Made by a program: the position numbers and the translations under genes. A stretch of DNA of 64,000 nt from Clostridiales bacterium. GTDB taxonomy: Bacteria > Bacillota > Clostridia > Oscillospirales > Oscillospiraceae. The stretch is taken from the NCBI GenBank assembly GCA_004557075.1, contig SFEX01000005.1:10554-74553 (forward strand), read 5' to 3'. The notes beneath the pieces were generated by a model that worked only from the letters and a program-made list of their open reading frames with translations, was not told the DNA's origin and searched no databases. Of this stretch, positions 16,559-24,660 are shown one piece after another. Positions within the stretch are counted from its first letter, which is position 1. The number at the start of each line of letters is the position of its first letter.

Positions 16559-17725
16559 TTGAAGAAGCAGAAGAATTCATTTTTCAACAAAAAATTCAAG
16601 CTGATCCAGCTTATAATAGTGTGCCTCGTGGTAGCAGCGCTCAGCGCCGGACTGACATATGTGCTCACTACTGGCGGCATCGGCTCAAAGCAGTATTTTG
16701 ATGACGCCAAATCATATGTCGAGATTGAGAAGATCATAAACGAAAACTATATAGGCGACGTTGATGAGGACACGCTCTTTAACGCGGCGGCGTCCGCGAT
16801 GGTCAGAAGCATAGATGACAAGTGGAGCTATTATATGAGCCCGGAGGAATATGCTTCGTATAAACTGACCTCTTCAAACGAGTATGCCGGCATCGGCATC
16901 AGCGTCAAGCAGAACGATGACGGCAATTTTGAAATACTTTCGGTCGACTCCGGAACACCTGCGGAAACGGCGGGACTTACGTCCGGGCAGCTTATAGTTT
17001 CGGTTGACGGTCAGGCCGTGGCGGATATGACGCTCAGCGAGGTGCAGGAGCTTATCCGCTCAAAGCTGAATAAGGATTTCCCCATGGTTGTGTCCGATAG
17101 CAAGGGCAACGAAGTGAGCGTCACGGTGGCGTGTGAGATCATCTATAAGGATCCTATATCATCAAGAATGCTCGATGGGAATATCGGATATATAAAGATC
17201 GATAACTTTGAGGCCGGAAGCAGCGAGGGCGCCATCAGCGCTATCGAAAAGCTTGTCGCGGAGGGCGCAACGTCGTTTATATTCGATGTGCGCAACAATC
17301 CCGGCGGACTGCTCAGCGAGCTTGTGTCGCTGCTTGACTATCTGCTTCCCGATGGCGACCTGTTTGTCAGCGTTGATAAGCAGGGCAACGAGACGGTCAA
17401 GACCTCGGACAAGATTTGCCTTAGCAGCAAGATGGCAGTGCTCGTCAACGCCAATACCTACAGCGCGGCTGAGTTCTTTGCTGCGGCGCTCCAGGAGTAC
17501 GACTGGGCGACTATCGTAGGCGAGCATACCACCGGAAAGGCAAGGAGCCAGATAACCATTGAGCTGTCAAACGGCGGCGCGGTGCACATTTCCACCCACA
17601 AGTATCTTACTCCGAACAGAGTCGATCTGGCCGAGAACGGCGGCATAAAGCCGGATATCGAGGCAGTCAATACAAATGAGGACCCGCAGGTTCAGCTTAA
17701 CGCGGCAATAAAGGCGCTGAAATAG
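16559..17725 (+). CDS. S41 family C-terminal processing protease with PDZ domain
   Basis: This is a secreted or membrane-tethered CtpA-like serine protease of 388 residues. An N-terminal transmembrane segment (about 12-35) leads to a PDZ domain (about 95-175, GIGISV, GTPAETAGL) and the S41 catalytic domain. The nucleophile Ser is in NANTYSAAEFF near residue 308 and the general-base Lys in HTTGKARSQ near residue 335. The start is the TTG at 16559, 8 nt behind GAAAGGAG. These proteases trim envelope proteins; position after ftsEX suggests a role in cell-wall enzyme control. Copy B of the dispersed repeat follows 1 bp after its stop. Confidence 0.9.
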   Translation: MKKQKNSFFNKKFKLIQLIIVCLVVAALSAGLTYVLTTGGIGSKQYFDDAKSYVEIEKIINENYIGDVDEDTLFNAAASAMVRSIDDKWSYYMSPEEYASYKLTSSNEYAGIGISVKQNDDGNFEILSVDSGTPAETAGLTSGQLIVSVDGQAVADMTLSEVQELIRSKLNKDFPMVVSDSKGNEVSVTVACEIIYKDPISSRMLDGNIGYIKIDNFEAGSSEGAISAIEKLVAEGATSFIFDVRNNPGGLLSELVSLLDYLLPDGDLFVSVDKQGNETVKTSDKICLSSKMAVLVNANTYSAAEFFAAALQEYDWATIVGEHTTGKARSQITIELSNGGAVHISTHKYLTPNRVDLAENGGIKPDIEAVNTNEDPQVQLNAAIKALK

Positions 17726-17726
17726 T

Positions 17727-17999
17727 TAAGCATAAGGCGAGCATAGGAATCCGTTTTTAAGCGGATATTGTCGGCACAGGCTGCGTTTCGCTCAATCACA
17801 AGGCGACAGCCTTCCTCAATCGCGAAGCCTTGCCTGAACCAACACTCTCTCGCTTAAAAATCTTCGACCTCTGCAAATGAGTTTTTGTTCTTTATCGAGG
17901 CAGAGGACGCAGGAATACTGGCGTATTTCAAGGACGATAACGCAGAGAAAGGACAAAAAGACTTTGCAGAGGCGGGTTCATATGCTCGCCTTATGCTTA
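17727..17999 (+). repeat. Dispersed palindromic element, copy B (273 bp)
   Basis: Same length and orientation as copy A, with about 20 substitutions, and the same end sequences (TAAGCATAAG and CTTATGCTTA). It begins 1 bp after the S41 stop codon and ends 43 bp before greA, filling the gap. The arm stems are kept: for example CCTCTGCAAA and TTTGCAGAGG, and the T-rich/A-rich strand pair next to them. Nothing else is present in this 317-bp gap. Confidence 0.85.
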
Positions 18000-18042
18000 A
18001 GCGGCATTCAAATATATGATTTAAAATAAAGGAGAGCTAATT

Positions 18043-18531
18043 ATGGCTACCGAAAGCAAATTTAAAATGAGTCAGGAGCGCTATGACGCTCTGAAAGCAG
18101 AACTCCAGTACCTTGAGACCGACAAGGCAAAGGAAGTGTCCGAGCAAATCAAGGAAGCCCGGAGCTTCGGCGACCTTTCTGAGAATAGCGAATATGATGA
18201 GGCGAAAACCGAACAAGGCAAGCTGTATTCCAAAATAGCAGAGATCCAGAATCTCATTGACAACGCTGAGATCGTTGAGAGAATGGACTCTGATGTCGGC
18301 AAGGGTGGGGTTACTCTCGGCAGCGTCGTCAAGGTGCGCGATCTTGACGAGGGATACGAGGAAGAGTATACCATCGTCGGTTCTCAGGAGGCAAATCCCA
18401 TGGAGTACCGTGTATCCGACGATTCCCCGTTCGGCAGAGGTCTCTACGGCCATGTCGCGGGCGATAAGATAGATGTTGAAGCTCCGGCAGGAACGCTTCA
18501 CTTTGAGATAATTTCCGTAGAAAATGGTTGA
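18043..18531 (+). CDS. greA: Transcription elongation factor GreA
   Basis: GreA enters the RNA polymerase secondary channel and stimulates cleavage of backtracked RNA. The 162-residue protein has the N-terminal coiled coil (about 10-80) with the conserved tip acidic motif in FGDLSENSEYDEAK, and a C-terminal FKBP-like domain ending LHFEIISVE. GGAG precedes the ATG. It lies 13 bp before lysS and is probably co-transcribed, a common clostridial arrangement. Confidence 0.95.
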   Translation: MATESKFKMSQERYDALKAELQYLETDKAKEVSEQIKEARSFGDLSENSEYDEAKTEQGKLYSKIAEIQNLIDNAEIVERMDSDVGKGGVTLGSVVKVRDLDEGYEEEYTIVGSQEANPMEYRVSDDSPFGRGLYGHVAGDKIDVEAPAGTLHFEIISVENG

Positions 18532-18544
18532 GTGAGGATAGGAT

Positions 18545-20053
18545 ATGAGCAACAATAATACAAATGAGACGGTGCAGGAGCAGGATCTTGGCGAGCTCCT
18601 CCAGATCCGCCGCGATAAGCTCAAGAGCTTACAGGACGAGGGCAGGGACCCCTTCCGGCAGACGAGATTTGTAAGAAGCGCATACTCGGCGGAAATTAAG
18701 GCTGATTATGATGCCTTAGCGGAAAAGACCGTTCAGGTCGCGGGCCGAATCATGTCCAAGCGCGGCATGGGCAAGGCCATTTTCTGCCACATAAAGGACG
18801 ACCGCGGCCAGATACAGCTCTATATCCGCAAGGACGCGGTTACCGAGCAGGAGTTTGCGGATTTCCGCAAGTACGATATCGGTGATATAATCGGTGTGTC
18901 CGGCTATGTGTTTAAGACAAAAACCGAGGAGATATCCGTCCATGTCGAGGCGGTCACGCTGCTCTCAAAGAGCCTCAGACCACTGCCCGAAAAGTTCCAT
19001 GGCATGACCAATACAGAGCTCAAGTACCGTCAGCGCTATGTTGACCTTATCATGAGCGATGAGAGCCGCCGCAACTTTGAGATACGCTCGAAGTTTATAA
19101 GCTATGTGCGCTCCTTCCTTGAAGGACGTGGCTTTATGGAGGTGGAGACGCCGGTTCTGAACACCATCTCCGGCGGCGCGACTGCAAGACCGTTTATCAC
19201 GCACCACAATACGCTGGACATTGATATGTACCTGAGAATAGCCACCGAGCTTAACCTCAAGCGCCTGATCGTCGGCGGAATTGAGCGCGTGTATGAGATA
19301 GGCCGTATCTTCCGCAACGAGGGAATGGACACGAAGCACAACCCCGAGTTTACGACCGTTGAGCTGTATCAGGCGTATGCAGACTTTAATGACATTATGG
19401 ATCTGTTCGAGGAGCTGCTGTCTGGCGCGGCAATGAGCATTCTCGGCACTTATAAGTGCCGCTGGCAGGAGCAGGATATTGACCTTACGCCCGGATGGGA
19501 GCGCCTTACGATGGCTGAGGCCGTCAAGAAGTACGTTGGCGTTGACTTCATGGCGATAGACGGCGATGAAGCCGCCGTTGCCGCTGCAAAGGCAGCGGGC
19601 GTTGACATGGATAAGGTCGAGGCGACATGGGGTCACGCGCTGTACGAGACCTTCGACCAGCTCGTTGAGGAAAAGCTCATCCAGCCGACCTTCATCACCA
19701 TGCACCCTGTCGATGTATCGCCTCTTGCAAAGCGCTCACCCAAGGACCCCAGACTCACTGAGCGTTTCGAGCTGTTCATCTGCCACAGCGAGATGGGCAA
19801 CGCTTTCTCCGAGCTGAACGATCCTATCGACCAGCGCCAGCGCTTCCTCAAGCAGGTTGAAATGCGCGCAAACGGCGACGACGAGGCGGGAATGATGGAC
19901 GATGACTTCATCAATGCGCTTGAGTACGGCATGCCTCCCACAGGCGGACTCGGCATCGGCATTGACCGCTGCGTGATGCTCCTGACCGGCGCAAGCTCCA
20001 TCCGCGACGTTATCCTGTTCCCGACAATGAAGTCCTTACCGAACGACAAGTAG
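18545..20053 (+). CDS. lysS: Lysine--tRNA ligase (class II)
   Basis: LysS charges tRNA-Lys. At 502 residues it is full length: an N-terminal OB-fold anticodon-binding domain (about 60-150, VAGRIMSKRGMGKAIF), then the class II core with motif 1 around FLEGRGFMEVETPVL, motif 2 FRNEGMDTKHNPEFT and motif 3 GLGIGIDRCVMLL. AGGATAGG is a modest ribosome binding site. The integrative element begins soon after its 3' end. Confidence 0.97.
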   Translation: MSNNNTNETVQEQDLGELLQIRRDKLKSLQDEGRDPFRQTRFVRSAYSAEIKADYDALAEKTVQVAGRIMSKRGMGKAIFCHIKDDRGQIQLYIRKDAVTEQEFADFRKYDIGDIIGVSGYVFKTKTEEISVHVEAVTLLSKSLRPLPEKFHGMTNTELKYRQRYVDLIMSDESRRNFEIRSKFISYVRSFLEGRGFMEVETPVLNTISGGATARPFITHHNTLDIDMYLRIATELNLKRLIVGGIERVYEIGRIFRNEGMDTKHNPEFTTVELYQAYADFNDIMDLFEELLSGAAMSILGTYKCRWQEQDIDLTPGWERLTMAEAVKKYVGVDFMAIDGDEAAVAAAKAAGVDMDKVEATWGHALYETFDQLVEEKLIQPTFITMHPVDVSPLAKRSPKDPRLTERFELFICHSEMGNAFSELNDPIDQRQRFLKQVEMRANGDDEAGMMDDDFINALEYGMPPTGGLGIGIDRCVMLLTGASSIRDVILFPTMKSLPNDK

Positions 20054-20182
20054 GAAAAACCCAGTAGTTATGCGGGTTTGCGAGGTTTGGCGAAGCCGAA
20101 AACCTTACACCTTACACCAAACTTACACCAATCGGTGCAGGAAAATGTGCAGAGGCGAAAAAATCGCATAATTAACAGAATG

Positions 20183-20219
20183 AATGGGCAGTCCCATAGC
20201 GGGGTTGCCCATTTTCAAA
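20183..20219 (+). repeat. Left hairpin and 15-bp direct repeat bracketing the integrative element
   Basis: AATGGGCA (20183) pairs with TGCCCATT (20206) with a further CCC/GGG inside, then TTTCAAA. TTGCCCATTTTCAAA at 20205-20219 recurs exactly at 28017-28031, inside a similar hairpin beyond the integrase. It may be a terminator, an element end, or both. The 200 bp from the lysS stop to the next gene holds nothing else recognisable. Confidence 0.5.
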
Positions 20220-20255
20220 CAGATGGTAAATCAATGAGAGTTTGGAGGAATGACG

Positions 20256-20672
20256 ATGGAATACAGATGTAAAGTAACTGTACTGGATAAAAAATTGTTT
20301 CCTGAGCTTCAGGAACAGTATTGTGCCGTTCCAGACAGCGGCAAATGTCCTTGCTATAATGTGGGTGACGAGTTTATTTTCTATCGTAATGATGAAAGAG
20401 ATGATTATTGGCATTGCGGTGAGGGAACATTAGTCAAATCAGGAACGCCGGACGAAGGCTGTTTGCAGTCCCCCGGGACAGCGCACTGCGGTAGTAAAGG
20501 CGTTCCGTTTTGTTCAGAGGCGTGGGACGCTATCAGCAGATACATATATACGGCGCTTCAAGGTGGAAGCATTATGCACGGCTGGACAAAAGATGACCGG
20601 GTGATGATTGCTTGTTGTAACGATGGTACAAGACCTGTTATTTTCAAAATCGAGAGATTGGATTGCGAATAA
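20256..20672 (+). CDS. TIGR04076 family protein
   Basis: A 138-residue cytosolic protein fitting TIGR04076: an opening beta strand (CKVTVLD), CPCYNVGDEFIF, a Cys-rich middle, FCSEAWDAISRYIYTALQGG, then DDRVMIACCNDGTRPVIFKIERL. The family is common in anaerobes, has several conserved cysteines and no known function. The start at 20256 is 7 nt after GGAGG; an ATG at 20250 is too close to it. It is the first gene of the integrative region and has its own terminator. Confidence 0.75.
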   Translation: MEYRCKVTVLDKKLFPELQEQYCAVPDSGKCPCYNVGDEFIFYRNDERDDYWHCGEGTLVKSGTPDEGCLQSPGTAHCGSKGVPFCSEAWDAISRYIYTALQGGSIMHGWTKDDRVMIACCNDGTRPVIFKIERLDCE

Positions 20673-20706
20673 GACACCAAGTGATATTTGATTGGATTGC
20701 TATATT

Positions 20707-20750
20707 GCCCTTTGAGAGTGCAAATTTTCTCTCAAAGGGCTTTTTCTTTT
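20707..20750 (+). terminator. Intrinsic terminator after the TIGR04076 gene
   Basis: GCCCTTTGAGAG at 20707-20718 pairs perfectly with CTCTCAAAGGGC at 20729-20740, followed by TTTTTCTTTT. Confidence 0.9.
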
Positions 20751-20821
20751 GCCCATTCGCAAACTATGAAAAATCTTTTCTTCCAATATAATGTAATCAC
20801 AGAGGAAGGAGAGGTTTTGAT

Positions 20822-22243
20822 ATGAGTAACAGTTTATCAATAGTCCACCCTGAGCTTGTTTCGGAATGGTCGAAGAAGAACCTGCCTTTAACGCCGGACA
20901 AGATTACATACGGTTCAAATAAGCTGATATGGTGGAAAGGCGCTTGTGGTCATGAATGGCAGGCAAGCGTTAAGGCTCGATCCAGCGGCGAGAAATGCCC
21001 CATCTGTTCGGGTGCAAGAGTCGTGGAGGGTATCAATGACTTGGCAACGGTAAAACCGAAGCTTGTGGCAGAGTGGTCGGGAAAAAACAAGGATTTAAAG
21101 CCCACAATGGTAACGGTCGGCTCTCATAAGAAAGTGATTTGGAAAGGAAAATGCGGTCACGAGTGGATAGCTACTGTTAAAAGCAGAGCGATAAGCGGCA
21201 CAGGCTGTCCGTATTGCTCTCACAATGCAATCTTAGAAGGCTTCAATGACCTTGCTTCACAAATGCCGGAGATAGCGGCGGAATGGTCGGAAAAGAACAC
21301 TCCCTTGCTGCCTAATCAGGTTACAGCGTTTGCCAACCGTAAGGTGTGGTGGAAATGTAAGAAGTGCGGCAATGAGTGGCATACGCTGATTTCCACTCGC
21401 TCCGGCGGCAGTAAATGTCCCTATTGCAGCGGACAAATTCTGTTGAAAGGTTTTAATGATTTTGCCACTACCCACCCGCAGCTTGCAGAGGAATGGTCGG
21501 TGCGTAATCTTCCGCTTACGCCGGATATGGTAAATGCAAAATCCCGCAGAAATGTGTGGTGGAAATGCAGAGAGTGCGGGTATGAGTGGAAATCGGTGAT
21601 TAATGCAAGAGTGAAGGGAACGGTATGTCCGGTATGTGCCGACCGTGCGGTGTTAGCCGAATACAATGACTTGGCAACGACGGATTCGGAGCTTCTTTCT
21701 GAATGGGACTATGAGAAGAATAAGAACATATCCCCTGAAAAGATTTCAAGGAATTCAATGCAGAGTGTATGGTGGAAATGCCCTCTCGGTCATTCTTGGA
21801 AAGCGCAAATATCAGAAAGAACGATTGAGGGAAAAGGCTGTGCGGTGTGCGAGAGAGAATACCTGACTGCCTTTCCAAAACTGGCGGTTATGTTCTATGC
21901 CGGAATGAAAAAACTGAGCGTTCAGACGGATTATGATGAGGTTATCGGCATACCGCTGGAAATATACATACCTGAAGAAAAGATTGCTATTGAAACCTGC
22001 AACGGAACAGAAAAGATAGAAAGCCTAAAAGAACATCTTTGTAAAAAGCGAAATATCAGGCTCCTGAAAGTACCTTATAAAGTTGGTAATGATGAAACCG
22101 AATTTGCAGGCAAAATAAAAAAGGCGTTCCGCAGCATACATATTTTCATAACCTCTGATGAAACAAAAGACGCAGAGTTTATCCGAAAGAGATTTTTTGA
22201 ATGGCGAAGAAAACAAAATCAAAACAGGAGGTTGTCAGAATGA
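20822..22243 (+). CDS. Zinc-ribbon repeat protein (five DUF4379-type repeats) with nuclease-like C-terminus
   Basis: Of 473 residues, five tandem repeats of about 66 residues fill positions 5-345. Each has an EWS...N...P opening, a WWKC/CGHEW half and a CPxC half, so each should bind one zinc (PF14311-type treble clef). The last 110 residues differ: LEIYIPEEKIAIETCNG followed by KEHLCKKRNIRLLKVPY resembles the Vsr/PD-(D/E)XK end seen in related proteins, where LDIYIP, IAIEYDG and a late Lys form the active site. Here Asp is Glu and YDG is TCNG, so activity is uncertain. Such proteins occur on mobile elements and may act in DNA restriction or repair. Its end overlaps the next gene by 4 bp. Confidence 0.7.
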   Translation: MSNSLSIVHPELVSEWSKKNLPLTPDKITYGSNKLIWWKGACGHEWQASVKARSSGEKCPICSGARVVEGINDLATVKPKLVAEWSGKNKDLKPTMVTVGSHKKVIWKGKCGHEWIATVKSRAISGTGCPYCSHNAILEGFNDLASQMPEIAAEWSEKNTPLLPNQVTAFANRKVWWKCKKCGNEWHTLISTRSGGSKCPYCSGQILLKGFNDFATTHPQLAEEWSVRNLPLTPDMVNAKSRRNVWWKCRECGYEWKSVINARVKGTVCPVCADRAVLAEYNDLATTDSELLSEWDYEKNKNISPEKISRNSMQSVWWKCPLGHSWKAQISERTIEGKGCAVCEREYLTAFPKLAVMFYAGMKKLSVQTDYDEVIGIPLEIYIPEEKIAIETCNGTEKIESLKEHLCKKRNIRLLKVPYKVGNDETEFAGKIKKAFRSIHIFITSDETKDAEFIRKRFFEWRRKQNQNRRLSE

Positions 22244-22419
22244 GAGATATTACATATCATCTTTATCTTGATGAAACGGAATACAGCAGAGTTATCGAGT
22301 CGCTTATCAGCCTGAAGAACAGCCTGATCCGGCAAGGCAGATACACCGACGCAGTAGATGATGTCCTTTGTAAGTTCGTGAAAGCAAGAAAGAAAAAAAT
22401 CAAAATTGAATACAGATAA
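22240..22419 (+). CDS. Small basic protein of integrative elements
   Basis: A 59-residue protein beginning MRDITYHLYLDETEYS and ending in a Lys-rich tail. Similar short proteins recur in clostridial integrative elements, but no function is known. The ATG at 22240 overlaps the upstream stop as ATGA and follows AGGAGG, so it is translationally coupled to the zinc-ribbon gene. A longer in-frame version from 22201 lacks such a site. Confidence 0.6.
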   Translation: MRDITYHLYLDETEYSRVIESLISLKNSLIRQGRYTDAVDDVLCKFVKARKKKIKIEYR

Positions 22420-22423
22420 AATA

Positions 22424-22458
22424 AAGACCTCTTACCACGATGAATGGTAGGAGGTCTT
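22424..22458 (-). terminator. Terminator of the EFR1 gene (minus strand)
   Basis: AAGACCTCTTACCA at 22424-22437 pairs with TGGTAGGAGGTCTT at 22445-22458; on the minus strand it is followed by TATTTTAT. It separates convergent genes. Confidence 0.75.
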
Positions 22459-22490
22459 GTGTGTAGTTATTGAGGTTGATAAACAGGAAT

Positions 22491-23233
22491 TTATACTTTC
22501 ACGTGTGGATTCACGTATTGCCCATGTTTCTTTGTTGCCTTTCCGTTCCCATACTGGATTGCAAACTTTGGGCAACGATGCAAGCATCCAAGGCACATCA
22601 CACATTTATCTTTTACCCAGACCGGCGTTTTGTTTTTCATCTCAATTGCCTGCACCGGGCACTTTCTTGCACAGAGTCCGCAGCCGATACAAGCGTTCTC
22701 AACATGCAGATTCTTTGTTCTTCGATTCAGTTCATAAATTGGATAGGCAACAAGAGATACGAATGCCTTCGGCTTTCGATTCGCCATAAACTGTCCACAG
22801 TCTCTATTCTCCAGATGACAAATGACTGATTTGATATCGTCCTCCGTAGTATTACTAAACTTTGCAACTTTTTCTGGTGTTGACAAGTCTAACACAGGAG
22901 TCCATGTATCCGGCATCCTCACAGAATAGAATGCTTGAATTTTCGACCGAGGTACTTCTCTGCATACTCGGAACTCGCACCCGGAGATGTTCCATATGTT
23001 GCCACATAATATAAATAGTCTGCTTTCAGCTCAGCTTTTTGCAGAAATTCTCTGGTAATGGACGGAAGCGCCCAATTATATGTCGGGCTGATTATTCCGA
23101 TGCAGCTATCATGAAAAGTATAGTTTTCTTGTCTTATACAATCAACGATTGAAGCCATCTCTTCTCCGGTCGATTGAGCAATTTTTACGGCAACATATTT
23201 GCAGTTGCCGGTAGCACTGAAATATAGAACCAT
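22491..23233 (-). pseudogene. EFR1-family flavodoxin-ferredoxin protein, frameshifted near 22935
   Basis: EFR1 proteins fuse a flavodoxin-like domain to a two-cluster ferredoxin. The first half (start 23233, after GGAGGGG) encodes YFSATGNCKYVA, the FMN-loop-type opening, and SPTYNWALPSITREFL. The second half (to 22491) encodes CIGCGLCARKCP and CVMCLGCLHRCP. They are in different frames. At the junction the minus strand reads AAATTCAAGCATTC; adding one base after TTCAA yields the expected AFYSVRMPDTW and joins the halves, so a single-base deletion (or sequencing error) broke the gene. Confidence 0.8.
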
Positions 23234-23301
23234 AGTCCCCTCCACAAATTCCGGTTTGTTTTTCTCCATTGTACTTCATAAATATGAAAAAATCAATCAA
23301 C

Positions 23302-23332
23302 AGCCTGTTCCTTAACTGGAGCAGGCTTTTTT
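23302..23332 (+). terminator. Hairpin with T run upstream of the parAB leader
   Basis: AGCCTG at 23302 pairs with CAGGCT ending at 23327 with a further TCC/GGA inside, followed by TTTTT. It isolates the leader from upstream transcription. Confidence 0.6.
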
Positions 23333-23489
23333 GCGTTATAGGGACAATTTTCAAGGTCGAAAAATTTTTTTGAAATTTTTTTCTGAAAATAGGGTGTCAT
23401 TTGGACTTCCAATTCCAAATAAGTGAGAGGGTTATTTCCCCATGCGGAAGTGTATCCCCTCACGGACTTTGAAAATTGAATACACACTC

Positions 23490-23712
23490 ACTAAGACTTT
23501 ATTTCTGATGATGAGCCGCAGTATCGGGTACGCCAAGACTTTTGATGAACGAGCGAGAACTCCCGGCACAAATATCGGGTTGCCACCGATATGGCGAGGA
23601 CAGTCAGAATGATAATGATACTTCTCTACGGAGCTGGCGGAGAAACCGGCAGAGGTGAAATTCCTATGATACAGATTAGCAGTCTGTTCCTTAGTGACTT
23701 CCCATAGCAAGG
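23490..23712 (+). ncRNA. Candidate structured leader RNA or oriT region before parA
   Basis: This 220-bp stretch lies in the 602-bp gap between the EFR1 gene and parA, has no credible ORF, and is dense in pairable segments: ATATCGG-GTTGCCA-CCGATAT at 23572-23592, GCTGG/CCGGC near 23630-23650, CTTCTC/GGAGAA near 23620-23640, and CAGTCAG... with later CAGTCTG. A motif CAGYCTGTTCCTTA occurs both at 23301 and 23682. It could be a cis-regulatory RNA for parAB or the transfer origin of the element. I do not recognise a named RNA class. Confidence 0.35.
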
Positions 23713-23835
23713 GGTGTTGAGAACAAATATTGCTATAATGAATATTTCAGCCGGGAAGGCGGTGCGTTTTCTCGGCTGTCTACATAGCCGCTTTTGGCAG
23801 GCGGCTATAAATCTAACGGAAGGAGGAACGCAGCA

Positions 23836-24660
23836 ATGCCAAACTGTAAAACGATTGCTATATGCAATCAGAAAGGCGGAGTTGGTAAAACCACAACGGC
23901 AGTCAACTTGGGCGTAGGGCTTGCTATGCAGGGGAAGAAAGTCCTGCTTGTAGACGCTGATCCGCAGGGCGACCTTACTACTTGTCTTGGGTGGAAAGAT
24001 ACGGATAATCTTCAGAACACTATATCGGACAAAATGTTGGAGGTTATTCAGGGCAAGGAAGGCAATCAGTATAATGGAATACTGAAGCATAAAGAGGGTG
24101 TTGATCTGTTACCGTCAAGCAGCGACCTGTTTGATTTTGAAATCAGCCTTGTAACTGCGATGAACAGAGAGGTTCTTTTGAAATCATATTTAAGTGAAGT
24201 TAAGGACAGATACGATTTTATTTTAATCGACTGTTCTCCCTCACTTGGTATGATGACGCTGAACTCTTTATCGGCGGCAGACAGTGTAGTGATTCCGGTT
24301 CAGGCGCACTATCTTCCGGCGAAGTGTATGACGCAGCTTCTCCGAACCATATCTAAGGTAAAGAGATGTATCAATCCGGATTTGGCGATTGACGGTATTC
24401 TACTGACTATCGTGGATAACAGAACCAACCTTGCTAAAAGCACCGTGGAAGCGCTCAGGCAGAATTTTGGCTCGCACATTAAGATTTACAAATCCCAGAT
24501 TCCGATGGCTGTAAAAGCTGCCGAGGTTGCTTCAAAGGGCGAGAGCATTTTCGCCTATGAACCAAACAGTCCGGTGTCAAAAGCCTACTCCGAATTTACG
24601 AAGGAGGTGTTAGCTGATGGCAAACAGAAAGAGCGACTTCACTCTGCCCACATTCGATGA
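23836..24660 (+). CDS. parA: ParA family partition ATPase
   Basis: ParA ATPases position plasmids or integrative elements during the excised stage. The 274-residue protein has the deviant Walker A KGGVGKTT near residue 12, the A' motif DADPQGDLT and Walker B FILIDCSPSLG. GGAGG lies before the ATG at 23836. It overlaps parB by 44 bp. With parB, xis and int it forms the core maintenance module of the element. Confidence 0.93.
   Translation: MPNCKTIAICNQKGGVGKTTTAVNLGVGLAMQGKKVLLVDADPQGDLTTCLGWKDTDNLQNTISDKMLEVIQGKEGNQYNGILKHKEGVDLLPSSSDLFDFEISLVTAMNREVLLKSYLSEVKDRYDFILIDCSPSLGMMTLNSLSAADSVVIPVQAHYLPAKCMTQLLRTISKVKRCINPDLAIDGILLTIVDNRTNLAKSTVEALRQNFGSHIKIYKSQIPMAVKAAEVASKGESIFAYEPNSPVSKAYSEFTKEVLADGKQKERLHSAHIR

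Noticed and set aside
20060..20180. tRNA gene as the integration site after lysS
   Set aside because: No cloverleaf or T-loop GTTCRANNC with matching acceptor stem could be found; CTTACAC repeats there are simple.
20822..22243. Regular repeats that could suggest a CRISPR array
   Set aside because: They are coding repeats of about 200 bp with diverged DNA; there are no short identical repeats with unique spacers.
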